Source: Mactromeris polynyma
Taxonomy: Eukaryota; Mollusca; Bivalvia; Venerida; Mactridae
NCBI GenBank assembly: GCA_032209605.1
Contig: JASFXZ010000034.1
Location: 6,965,768-7,029,767, forward strand
DNA length: 64,000 nt
Direction: 5' to 3'
The position numbers and the translations under genes are program-made. The notes beneath the pieces were generated by a model. That model was given only the letters and a program-made list of their open reading frames with translations. It did no database searches and was not told where the DNA came from. How positions within the stretch are numbered: position 1 is the first letter of the stretch; each line of letters starts with the position of its first letter. Shown here piece after piece: positions 40,979 to 52,900 of this stretch.

Positions 40979-42729
40979 TAAGGATGTCAACGAGTATCCG
41001 GATATCCGGATATCCGCATTCCGTTCCGAGTATCCGAATCACAATTTGGCATTCGGATACTCGTTTAAAATTACGAAATATTTGACTCTCAGTATCTTTA
41101 ACGACCAACAATTTATTTTAACACCTATAACAATAGAATCAATTCGATACCGTGTGTCATATTGTTTATGGTCTTCTTTGCACATCGGTGTCTTTGTGAG
41201 ATACCCTAAAGCGTGATAATCACTGCGGCGTATATTAAAGTATGTTTTTCACGGGACTAAAACCAATTAAAGATACGAGTAAATAAAATTGTATAAAAAA
41301 GTTCTCTGGTTGGTGTTGTTGTTTTTACAAACATGTTTAATTATACCTCATTAAGGGTGACACTATTGGAATTAATTACATCGATTTTCGTGTTAATTGT
41401 AGTAGGTGGGGAAGGGGGTTACAAATTGAGCGTTAGTCTTACGCCGCATGTTACAAACACTCTTTGCTCACGGGCTGCTATTATTAATTTTATGCTGCTT
41501 TGAAGTATGGTTTATTCTACAAATACAATCCCCTTGTAACAAACAAGTGTTATATATTGACGTATATTATTGGTCCAGATCACGCAACGCCCAATAGCAA
41601 TTAAATATTACTCATTTGTATCAAGATTACCAATTGGTTATGATTGAAAATAAAACTGACAACACTGCTGTAATATCATCAGTTAGTCATTAACTTTCTG
41701 CTATATATCACTGCTATATAATAACAATAAGTTTCCGTACCATGTAAATATTGTTTTGTGATTTGTCCGTACCATGTAAATATTGTTTTGTGATTTGTCC
41801 GTACCATGTAAATATTTAATGTTTCATGTTCTGTCTATCTGTTGTATGTTTTATATGTTGTTGTTTTTCGTTATTTAATTAGTATGCATGCAATTAAAAG
41901 ATAAAGCTGCAGTTTAAGAGTTTCTTCATTGTCTTTAGTTGAGTAATACATAATCTGTTTGTTTGTAAGTTTGCGGTACTTACAAATTTATACCGTATGG
42001 TACACAATTAGATCTACCGCAAAAATACAAGCAAACAGTATGTACCAGTTGTTCTACAGAACAGGCTTGATACGTAAAAGCAAACTCCATCTCAAGTGGA
42101 TACATCATATCATTAATCATGCTTTGAACACGACACAAGGAATCATCATCAGTTAGTACTACGTACCTGGAGATTTAACATCACATGAGTTCGCAAATAT
42201 CTCTCAAAATTACAAATTTCATCAATCTACAAGTTTCGTCTGTTCACTACATAATGATGTCTTTAGTGAATAAGCTAAACTTGTTAGAGTGAGCAAATCT
42301 GTATTTTATTGATAACATTTGGAATTCTTGTGTAAACATTAATCAAGGCTCACACCAAAACAAAGGGAGATCACTGCGCAAGAGTTTGTCAAAACGAAAG
42401 TACACAATCACACGGAGTTACCTACCTTTATGAACACATGCTCTCAAAATCAGATAAAACTGTTATAAGAAATCAAATATTAACGATTTTAAACTCAGAG
42501 TACACATTAAATATTTCGATAACTTCGGAAATTCAATGAACTGGAACCTAGCTGACTGCATGCACAGTAAGTTTGTTTGGTGCAAATAGATGATTTAAGT
42601 CGCGAAATTATGTGACATTACAAGCAAATCGTTAACATTTCGATAATTTTTGTTCCGAGTATCCGGATATTCGTTCGGATGGCGTTCCGAGTATCCGGAT
42701 ACCAATTTTGGTATTCGTTGACATCCTTA
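40979..42729. mobile_element. 1.75-kb hAT-like element with 8-bp target duplication
   Basis: Perfect direct repeats CTAAAAAC lie at 40971-40978 and 42730-42737. The 15-bp ends TAAGGATGTCAACGA are perfect inverted repeats, followed by gtatccggatatccgg-type palindromes near both ends (41000-41040, 42650-42705). No transposase exon is seen, so it is non-autonomous. A 35-bp unit (ccgtaccatgtaaatatt...) repeats three times at 41737-41818. Confidence 0.9.
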
Positions 42730-43329
42730 CTAAAAACTGTATGTCGTTACTCTGCGTATATACTGACGTATTTTCATTTCATTATTTGCTGTAACGAATA
42801 CAGGTCGTTTCGTACTCTTGCCGTTTCGTACTTGTCGTTTTTGGTTGTTTCGTTAGTGTTGATAATTTAAAAAAAGAGCATAAAGATAGACAAATCGCCA
42901 ATACACCTTTCAATTCATGTCATTACTGCTCTAATTTCAAAATTGTTAGATAGTTCATGTACATAACGTACACTTAATCTACACAATGAGTGTGGTTGTC
43001 AGTGGATATTAACCTTAAAGCATACATGCATGTGCTAGCCTTACTCATTCCACTTCTCCATGCAGCTGTTGTTACAGTTATACTGCAACTTGATATTTTA
43101 CAGTTATAACTTACATTTTATATTTATAATATATATGTATTACAATACACTGATATCATTTGGAACTTGTGTATTTGTTCACATCTGTGATTTAGTCAAC
43201 AGTAATTGTGTCCTGGAATCTATGAGGATTTCCTTATGTAATTAACGAGCAGTTTGCTAGCAGATCCAAGGGAGGCACCCGGCGCACACCCTGTAAAATT
43301 CCCCAACCTTACATGTATGGCTGAGTACA

Positions 43330-43690
43330 ATTATAAATATGCATTTCATGTCGGGCCGATATGGATTATTTCGTCGGCCCGACATCGGCATTTACATCGG
43401 CCCGACATCGGTTGTGCAACGCGGCTCAACATCGGGCCGATGTTGGCCAAATGGTATACAGCCGACATCCATCCAGCATAATGCCGATATCCAATTTTCT
43501 TCCTTTTTCTCCCACCGGTGGCTTATCATGCTTAATCAATTGCCCTACATCGGCTTTGCAAAGCGGCTCAACATCGGGCCAATGTCGGCATAATGGTATA
43601 CAGCCGACATCTAGCCAGCATAATGCCGATATCCAATTTTCATCCTTTTTCTCCCACCGGTAACTTGTCATGCTTAATCAATTGCAAATT
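43330..43690. repeat. Palindromic 'ggcccgacatcgg' repeat with a 142-bp duplication
   Basis: The cggctcaacatcgggcc block recurs after 142 bases (43422 and 43564), each with 'ccgatatccaattttc' downstream. Many overlapping cggcccgacatcgg motifs are present. A related region is at 47720-48020. Confidence 0.75.
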
Positions 43691-43699
43691 ATTTCAAGA

Positions 43700-44800
43700 A
43701 ATTTGCCATGGAGCAAAGGTTGTTTAGTTAACTCTGTAATATTGGTCTGATAACAGCTTCCAGATGGTCTTTGAAGAGAAAAATGACAATGCCGAAGAAG
43801 ACCAACAAGTATACTTGCCCTCAATGCATATTATGTACTGATAAATGACAAAATAGGTAAACATAACATAACATAGTTTATTGACATAAAATATTTGCAT
43901 AAATATTGCCAAATAAACAAATGTACCCAAGTGGTGAAGTATTGACATCATTCTTTACAATTTCTTTCTTTAAAGCAAAAAAAAAATTTTGCTACATTAT
44001 TTATTAAATTGATTGATTTTGAGGACATAAGAAGTTCAAATTTTTGGACAGTGGGCCGAATTACAAAAATATGGTTGTAACATTTTTAATCATAATTGTC
44101 TATATTTAGTACATACTATACTCAATACTTGTTAAAAGAACTACAAGTTAGTCAAATGCTCTTAATATATTAAATATCAAGCTTATATGAATATACAATG
44201 ATAATAATACCTAAATTGTACCATGAGAACATAAGCCTATAAAGAAAGCAAAATTGAAAAACTAAAAGTTACTTCTTATAGCATTCCAAATAGAAAACAT
44301 ATTGGAAATTGCAATTGATAATTATGATTTACCAACAAATGCTAATAAAAAATATGTGTGCAGTAAAAACTGAGCTAAGATAATGTAGGTACCGCAATAA
44401 AGCTTTGAAAATGTGTACTTAATTGATTGAAAGCCTGAATTATATTTCAAACAGTTGATTTGAAAAATGCATATTTCAAAATTAAATATTTCATACCATT
44501 CTGTGGTAAACAATGAACTTAATTTTCGCAAAAGGTGCTGTAAAATGGTATCATTTTAAGTACAAAACAACAAAAAAAGATCTACAATATACAATATGTT
44601 TTGAACAGAAGCTGAGCAGTTGAGTCATTATTTCAAGATGCATTTTCCATCCCCTTAGCAATCTTGACATACCCTGTGGTTGTATAGAACTTATTTGTGT
44701 TATCTTCCAAGACAAACTGCTGGATAAATCCCAAAAGCTTATAATGTTTGGGTTATGACAAGTCCCATACATAGTATGCAAACATCAAGCCTACATGGCC
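43700..44800. other. AT-rich sequence downstream of the minus-strand gene
   Basis: Probably includes 3' UTR of the gene ending at 44802. No other exon is recognised. Confidence 0.4.
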
Positions 44801-44801
44801 T

Positions 44802-47035
44802 TCAATTAAATTGTCCAATATGCAGAGTCCTGGCCTCACTGACAGTGGCACGTCCTGCCCTGGTACCATTCGCATTCATCATGATGGCCAATCGTGGAGG
44901 CGTCCCTTTGGGTACTTTGGCGGTATCCAATTCACTGACCTGTCAATAGACATGTTTTTTAATATAGGATAATATTCAAAAATAGCCTGAAACATGAATA
45001 AAATACACATAGCCTGTCCATTGTACAGCAACAGCTTTCAAATAGCAACTATGAAAGCTATATTCAGCACAGGTGTGCAGATATTATTTTCTCTGGAAAT
45101 GCTGCTAAAGAGAGTGCCAAGACTCAAAAATTTAAACCTAGTAAGACTCTTACAATTAATGGTTGCACCTGAGTATATTGAAAGTCCAGAACTCCCAACT
45201 TTTACCAGGTGGAATCCTTTGCAGACTCCTGGATGTGACATTAAGCTTACACTGAGCAGGCTGATCAATATAATTCTACAACCCCTTACTTCGTCCAAAG
45301 TGTAGTTAACCTTAATCAACTTTATAAGTTAAATTTACACGAAAATGACGTCAGGCTGCTGTGGTGTAGTGGTAAGCATAACGGACCGGCAATCCGTAGA
45401 CCCGGGTTCGAATCCCGGTAGCGCCATTGACTGATTTTTCGTGTTCCTCAAAACATGAATTTATAAGTACCAGAGGTGGTGACCTCAAACCCTGCCAGTA
45501 TTATACTTTAAAATAAGATTATAGTCATCTAAAAGCCAACTTAATAATAATGAGTATTGTTATTCATACCAACATTCAACAGGATGTTATCAGTCACAAC
45601 TTTGCTGTGATTTATTAACTTGTGAGAGAGCTGATTAATAATGTATAACTGAACAAATTATAAACAAATTCAAGATCAAGTACCTGATCTACATATATAT
45701 AGATCATGATAGGAAACAAACTTGTATGTTGGTAATCTTGGGACTCGGGTAGCAATGATAGCAATATTAAAAATTTCCTTGGTCTGTACAAAATGTTATT
45801 TCTCAATGATACTACATGTATATTATAAATAAATATATTATAAATACAAGTGATAGTATAGTTATATTATGAACATAAATTTATTAACAGAATCTCAAAA
45901 AAACCAGTGTTTTTTCATTCCGTAACAACTTTTCTCTAGTACAATATCGTAACGATATGTTGGCAATTTGCTATTTATTAATAGGAAAGCATCTTTGACA
46001 ATCAATGTCTGCAACCCATTAAAAAGGCAATCATACTTACAAACTTCTTGTTGCCCAAGAAAGGGTATTTTTCAGTAATGTTGGCAACACCCACAACCGC
46101 ATCAGACCTGATGTATGTTCGTCGCTCCAGTAATATCATCCTCTGAGCTGCAACAAGTAAGCAATGAAAGGTTGACATACAAAGATGTTGTAAAGGATTT
46201 AACCACATGAAACAGGCCTTATTTTATAGTTCCCATGGGTCAAGACTATCTGACCCATTCCCAAAACCAAATAAGTTTTTTTCCCTATCAGAAAAAAAAC
46301 ATTCCCAATCTGAAGCACCCACAAAAAAATAATCTACTGGAGTGACCTGGTATATCTTGAAGCTCTTTGAATAACTGTGGCCATTTTAAGTATGTGAACA
46401 TCCATCCCTTGTGTCATAAATGTTTTTGGACAGTTTGTGTCTTTTTGACAATTGATATAAGAAATGTAGATAAGAATGCTTGCTTATATAAAATTTTAAC
46501 TTTGAAAATTCCCAAAGTTGGAGGTGAAGCGATTAAAGTTATCCCAAATTTGCAAACTTTATGATGCAATTTTTGTCAATTTATCTCGGGTCTTTTTCCC
46601 AAAATGGACAGAAAAAGGTCTGTGAAAGAAGTTCTTAGGCCCAGTAGTCGAGGGGAATACTGGGCCAATCCTGACCCATCAAGCGTTTGCATCATGCAGT
46701 GTCATAACTAATATTTAAACAGTCGACGATAGCATCTTAGTTAAGTTCATAATTTCAAGGGTTATATTTAGCTGTTCAGACTCAATTGCGAAATCAAATT
46801 GTAGTGGTGTGGGATCATACGCCTGGTTAGCTCAGTCGGAAGAGCGCCGTACTAGTGTTAAGGGGGTAGTGGGTTCAAGTCCAAAATCGGGCTTTTTCCG
46901 CTTGAGTTATTTCAAAATTTCAATAGATACCTTTAAGAATGGGAGTCTGATCTTGTTCTTTGGCAGGCTTTTTCATTTCATTCAGCAGGATTAGGTTGGC
47001 GTCATCCAGGCTCAAATCATCAGGATCTTCTTCAT
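44802..47035 (-). CDS. C-terminal three exons of an unrecognised minus-strand gene
   Basis: Exon 46931-47035 (acceptor gacag, donor gtatct) reads EEDPDDLSLDDANLILLNEM and KKPAKEQDQTPILK. Exon 46041-46147 (acceptor tgcag, donor gtaagt) reads QRMILLERRTYIRSDAVVGV and ANITEKYPFLGNKKF. Exon 44802-44939 (acceptor gacag) reads VSELDTAKVPKGTPPRLAIM and on to TLHIGQFN-stop. The split codons and phases agree throughout, which is strong support. The KYPFL segment resembles a short helical module seen after element- or zinc-finger-type proteins in fish and invertebrates, but I cannot name it. The start exon was not found; a CpG-rich stretch at about 47440-47570 may be the 5' end. Confidence 0.65.
45355..45426 (+). 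tRNA. tRNA-like gene, predicted anticodon GGC (Ala)
   Basis: A 72-nt cloverleaf: box A TGGTGTAGTGG, anticodon stem ACGGA/TCCGT with loop CCGGCAA, T arm with a perfect box B GGTTCGAATCC, and a TTTTT terminator at 45435-45439. The acceptor stem has one mismatch (position 2:71), and loop base 33 is C rather than the near-universal T. It lies in an intron of the minus-strand gene. It could be a functional but unusual tRNA or the head of a young SINE. Confidence 0.6.
46800..46920 (+). mobile_element. tRNA-derived SINE, family S1 (copy 1)
   Basis: gcctggttagctcagtcgg (box A) and gggttcaagtcc (box B-like) make a near-complete tRNA shape, with a T5 run at 46893-46897. It shares 'actagtgttaaggg', a preceding 'gtagtggtgtg' and a following 'cttgagttatttcaa' with copies at 54880 and 55050. 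Confidence 0.72.
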
Positions 47036-47439
47036 CTGTCAATAGGCATCAAAATACAATAGAAGTCATCAAGATTTTTATAAAATTATGCTTTACAGGT
47101 ATGCTAAGTACAGATTGACAAGCTAGTCATTGGATCTTAAAATCTTCTGAATCTGACAGTGACAAGTTTTTGGGTCCAAACAGCTAAACAAAGTCAGTAA
47201 TAATAAATTTGGATAAATTCTGGACGGGTTATTTTGTAGAATAAATCCAATAGAAATATTAAACTATGTCTTTAATTATGTTTAAAGGCAATTTATCAAT
47301 TCTAAATATTCACCACCCCCCACCCACCCATTTTACAAAGAAATTCACACCAAGTCATATTATACAACTAAAAATTACATGAATAGGAAGGAAAATAACG
47401 GAAACTAGCATAAAACGTGACAACTTAACATATTTTAAA

Positions 47440-47570
47440 CGATTACCTTCAAATTCTCGATAAAAGCGCTACTTCCCTTGCCTTTGCGCGTTCGTTCCTT
47501 GCAGACGAGACGGATCGTCTTTTAGACACTTGCATGCTGCGTTTATTTCACGGATACGCGGTAGCATATG
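47440..47570 (-). promoter_or_regulatory. CpG-rich segment, possible 5' end of the minus-strand gene
   Basis: It is GC-richer than its surroundings and on the minus strand ends with a usable donor (TTTGAAG/gtaatc) at about 47447. Joined to the exon at 47035 it would give an acidic EFEDEEDPDDL, but an in-frame TAG lies a few codons upstream with no ATG between, so it may be untranslated. Confidence 0.3.
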
Positions 47571-47714
47571 TTTAGAATGGGGATGCTTTTAAAAATATGC
47601 GCTTAGACGTTAAACACGTGTATCGATATTTTTCCATAACATTGCGTTTTATCTGGCAAATGGTTTATTTTGCAACAAATTGTCAAACTATCAAAAGAAA
47701 AATGTCAAACAAAA

Positions 47715-48025
47715 AATGGAAGAGCCGACATTGGGCCGACGTCGGGCCGATGTGGTGGTTTCGTTTTGGTTTCGGTAACTGTGCCAACATCGGGCCAACA
47801 TCGGGCCGATGACGACATATGTATGTTTTCCAAAATCATAAAAAAATAGTGTTTATGATACTTTAACAATTATGTAAGATTAAACAGTACTATATTTGCG
47901 CGCATAAAAAATAGTTAGTCGTTATGCCGATGTCGGCCCGACATCGGCCCGATATCGACAAACGTTGGCCGATATGCCGATATTTAGCCGACGTCGGCCC
48001 GACGTCGTCATGTTTGCTGGGATTA
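47715..48025. mobile_element. Dispersed 'cgtcgggccgatgt' palindromic element
   Basis: Dense cggcccgacatcggc-type motifs occur near both ends (47725-47810 and 47925-48010), in opposite orientation, flanking an AT-rich centre. Confidence 0.55.
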
Positions 48026-48201
48026 TACATAGATCTTTAATGATAAGATTTTTAAATAAGTGATTCTGCCTGATTTATTGTAGTATTATAGTCTATCATG
48101 ATGATGTTTAGTGACAGTCATTGCCGTTGTATAAGGCTTGAGCAAAACCAAAAAGTAACACCCCCTTGAGACCAAATCTTGGATCCGCCCCTGCAGAATT
48201 C

Positions 48202-48475
48202 CAGACGTTTCACTCCCAAGTCGTTTCCACCCTAAGACATTTCACCCCGTAGTCATTTCCTCCCGAGACGTTTCATCCCCAATTTTAATAGACCCTAGAC
48301 TTTTCACCCCCACCTTTTAATATAATTATTTGTGTGTGATTTACTTTTTATTTGATGTTATTTCAAATTAAATTGTTAAGTTATAGTTAAAAAACCCTTT
48401 ATCTTCATGTTTAATGACTTTGCAGTAATATTGTGATTTAATCAACACCCTTTTCACTTTTGATATAATTCTGTA
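48202..48475 (-). mobile_element. Partial end of a second Mutator-like element
   Basis: Starting GAATTCCAGACGTTTCACTC, it repeats the inverted complement of the right end of the 29556-33096 element, and similarity continues through ttttaatataattattt, aaattgttaagttatag, aaaaccctt and tgatttaatcaacacc into the subterminal region. No transposase exon follows. Confidence 0.82.
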
Positions 48476-48479
48476 ATAA

Positions 48480-49949
48480 ACAATACAAATATGATTTGTA
48501 AAAAGTTGTGAAAAACATAACTGATTTGAAAAAATAACTGCCTTATCAAAAAAAATATCATGATTAAAAAGTAAATTAGTAATATTTATTCAATGGCAAA
48601 ATTATAATAAATGTTTAAAATAAATAATATAATACTACTAATTGTTGCCATATATATCGGTGTACACTTCTTTTTTGCATTTTAATCTTTATTTAAATAA
48701 CTAAATATACTTTACTCTTTAGACAAACTTATTTAATTATCATTATGTCTACTCATCCTTATTATTTGTTAAGTCTCAGTAGTAATATTTATAAAAATTA
48801 GAAAGCCTGTCTAACAGTAATAATGGCTATCTGTTAGTTTTATACAACATCATCTAAGATTCTAAGTTATACATTTGTAGAACTATCAATTTGAACTGAT
48901 AATTTGTAACACATTCACATAATGTGTGCACATTTAATAGAAAACTGACAGAAAATATTCTAACAATTTTATAAAGTTATAGAACTAGACATGTGGGTGG
49001 TTACTGTTGAAGTCAAAAACATTTTTGAACAATATGTACACCAATGAATAATCATTTAAGCATTAATAATTTCACAACCATACTCGTGAACATTGAAACT
49101 TTCTATAAGTCAATGAAGTGCAGTCGGTATAGTAGCAGACATGAATAAGTGCATGTATGGTATAGACATGGTATGTAATTGTGTTTGAGCCTCAAACGTG
49201 ACCACTTTTTACAACATAATCATATGTTCATGTAGTTTTGTTGTTTTACTATAAAAAACTTAAACCAGATCGTTTTAAAATCACCGTTCTTGCTTGAAAC
49301 CTCTACATCGGACATTATAAAATTTGTCTTAAAACTCAATCTTAGTCTGAACATAATTAAAATATTGTAATGCCCGTGTGTGTGTGTGTGTGAATATCAC
49401 TAGTGTGCAAAAAGTAAACCTGCGGGCTTACATCCGCAATCTATTTTTAAAGATTGCCATAGTTAGTTAAATATAACCAATCTCACTAAGCGGGACCGGT
49501 AGAAGTAGCGTAATAAACAGCCTGGTAGCGACCAACAAATGTCAAACTATAAATCAAAACAACTAAAATCCTTTCGGCTTGATGTAATTTATTTTGTAGC
49601 CTTAACTAGGAAATATTAACTAAGTCTAAGTAATAATAGAATCTACTTAAAATATCGAAACAAACTAAGTCTCGGTAGTCGCCAGATAAAAAAAATACGA
49701 AAATGTCGAATTATATTTAAGTATGCACTGTGCCCAAAACGTAAACAAATAACCGTTCTCAATAGTGAACTTTTTAAATTTATAAATATAATTTATATCT
49801 ATCTATCTTCCATAAAAGTCAAACCCCGTTAGGGGACTTAGACTTGACACGCGTCACCGACAAAGAAAAATTAATAAGACAAAGTATAAAAGTGTATAAA
49901 AGAAATGAAGAAAGTTTTGTTAAAAGGTTAAAAACAGAGCAGGTATGAA
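48480..49949. other. AT-rich sequence; right part probably the retrotransposon 3' UTR
   Basis: It contains a GT microsatellite at 49376-49392. The point where the element ends on this side cannot be placed without another copy. Confidence 0.4.
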
Positions 49950-52900
49950 TTATGGAGAGGTGTGCTCAGTCTGGCTTACAGCCAGACTGAACTCAGGGCT
50001 TGGCAGGGTTACGATGTCTTGAGGGAGGGCATTCCAGTGGACAATAGTTCTGGGGAAGAATGAATATTTATGGTAATCAGTTGTGGTTTGAATTTGATGG
50101 AATGCTTGTGAGTGAGAGGATCTAGAGGATCTGGTATTTTGGAGAAGATAATCAGGTATGGGAATGGCTACCTGGCTATGTAAGATGTTGTGGAACATAA
50201 CCAGGCGTTGGTCTATACGGCGGAGGTCAAGTTCTCTCCATTTGAGGGTGTCCATCATGTCAGTGACACTGGAAGTTCGGCCGTAGTCATGCATGGTCCA
50301 GCGAGCAGCCCGGCGTTGGACAGACTCGAGTTGGTCAATCTGGGTTTTAGCGTGAGGGGACCAAACAGATGAGCAGTATTCAAGCTGGGGCCTGACCAGT
50401 GTCTTGTATGCAGTTGACTTAAGTTTTTGTGAGTTTACTTTTATGTTACGTCTGAGAAATCCTAGTGTCTGGTTTGCTTTGGTTGTGATATTGTCAATGT
50501 GTGTGTTCCATGTTAAGTCATTTGATATTGTAATGCCGAGGTACTTTGCTGATGTTACTGTTTCTAGTGTTGTATTGTGTAGTATGTATTTGGTTGGTAT
50601 GACTGTCTTGCGTTTTGTAATTTGAATGACTTGGCATTTTGACGGATTAAATTTCATGTCCCATTTATTTTCCCAGAACTGAAGTTGGTCTAGGTCTTGT
50701 TGAAGAAGGCTAGAGTGAGAATAATTAGATAGTGCAAGATAGATAGCTGTATCATCAGCAAATAGTCGTACTTTGGAAGATTTGACAAATTCAGGGAGAT
50801 CGTTTATGTAAATAAGAAAGAGTAATGGTCCAAGGACCGAGCCCTGAGGGACACCGGAAGATACTGGGATAGAGTTTGATGTGCAGCCATTTACGACTAC
50901 TGATTGTGATCTGTTGTCAAGGAATCTCTTGATCCATAGTAGTGTTTGACCTCTGATGCCATAGTAATGTAGTTTATAGAGAAGTTTTTCATGGTTAACC
51001 ATGTCGAAGGCCTTTGAGAAGTCAAGAAGAATAAGATCAACTTGACTTTTCAAATTAAGGTACTGGAGGATGTCATCGACTAACATTAGTAGTTGACTCT
51101 GACATGACCTTTTTTCCCTGAAGCCGTGCTGTAATTCATAAAATAGGTTGGATTGAGTGAAGTGTTTTGTGATGTGAGATGCGACTATGTGTTCCAGGGT
51201 CTTACACAGAATACAGGTGAGAGATATAGGGCGGTAGTTGGCTGGGTCTGACCTGGTGCCTTTTTTATAGATGGGGGCTACATTTGCTGTTTTCCAGATA
51301 TTTGGTAGGATACCAGAATGAAGTGACTTTTTGAACAACTCTGCTATGATTGGGGCAATTTCTTTGCAAGTGTTTTTAAGTATGATTGGTTTTATTTGGT
51401 CTGGGCCTGCAGCTTTGTATGGGTTCAGGTTTTTAAGAAGCTTTTCAATACCATTAGTTGATATGTCAATGTTAGCTATGGGATCATGAGGGCTGAAAGA
51501 CGGTTGGGGGATCTCTCTACCAGTATCTGTGATATCCTGTACTTTCATTTCAGCTAGTGATTTAAGAGATGTGGGTGACTTGGGTGTGAAGACTGAATGG
51601 AATTGCTTATTCAAAACTGTGGCCTTGTCTTGATCTGCTGTGTGTAACTTATTGTCTTGTTTGAGTGAACCAATGCCAACAGAATCTTGTTTAGAGTGTT
51701 TTAGAAGAGAATATAGTTTCTTGGTGTTTGGTCTGTTTTGTGTTTGCTCGTGTTCTGGTGTTTGGTTGTTTATGTTTAGGATGTCTTCAAGATAGTTTTG
51801 ATATGCAATTTTTGTTTCTTTCCTGCAGAGGTGTTTGAGATTGAAGTATTTTTCTTTGTATTTGTTTGTTTCGTGTTTTTTGTATTGTTTGTATGCTTTG
51901 TCTCGTTTCCTGTAGTGGCGTTTTAAGTCGGCTTTAATCCAAGGGAGCTTATTTTTAGTAGATGAAAATTTGGATGGGATAAAGGTATTAACTCCTTCCT
52001 CTATTGAGCTGGTGATAGTTTGCCAGAGGTTTTCAATACTGTCTGTGATGTATGTGTTTGATCTGGTGAGTGAGTCATGAAGGTTTGAGATATGTGATTT
52101 AAGGCCATCCCAGTCCGCCTTATTGTATAGGTGTATTTTGCGGGGTTCCTGGGGTTTCATTCGAACAGAGGTGTTTGTGTCTATCAGGACAGCATCATGG
52201 TCGCTGATTCCAGGTATGACGCTGGTTCTGTTGACTATGGAGGGATTATTTGTCAGGAAAAGATCAAGGATATTGTTTTCACGTGTGGGGTCTTTGACTA
52301 CTTGTGTAAGGTTGTTATCGTAAATTATGTGTATGAATTCTCTGTAAAATGATTGCAGTTTGCAGTCTGAGGATGGAGTAATACTGGACCAGTCCATTTT
52401 GGGCATATTAAAGTCCCCACCGACCCATACTGTTGCCTTGGTTTTGGTGGCCATGGAGAGGGATTTGTTAAATTCCTCCAGACTGTGTCGGTCATATTCT
52501 TTGGGTTTATAGTAGCATCCTATAAGGAGGGGCTTTGAGCCTTGTATATCAAGTTTGACCCACAAGTTTTCACAATCAGTCTGGAGTTCAGTGGCTTCTT
52601 GTGCTAGGAAGCAGTTTTTGACAGCAATAAATACTCCACCCCCAGCCTGATTTGTTCTATCTCTACGAAAAGGGGTGTAATCAAGATCGGGATTAAAAAT
52701 TTCATTATCATAGTGTTTAGGTTTTAACCATGACTCAGTCCCTATGATAATGTCTGGTTTTGTTGAAATAATCATGTTCTCATATTCCAATTTCTTATCA
52801 GCAATAGACCTGCAGTTTACAACTAGTACTTTCAAGGATCGTTTAATTTTGTTCTTTTGATTTTGTTTGGTTTTAGTTTGTGTCAAATTTTTACTTTTGG

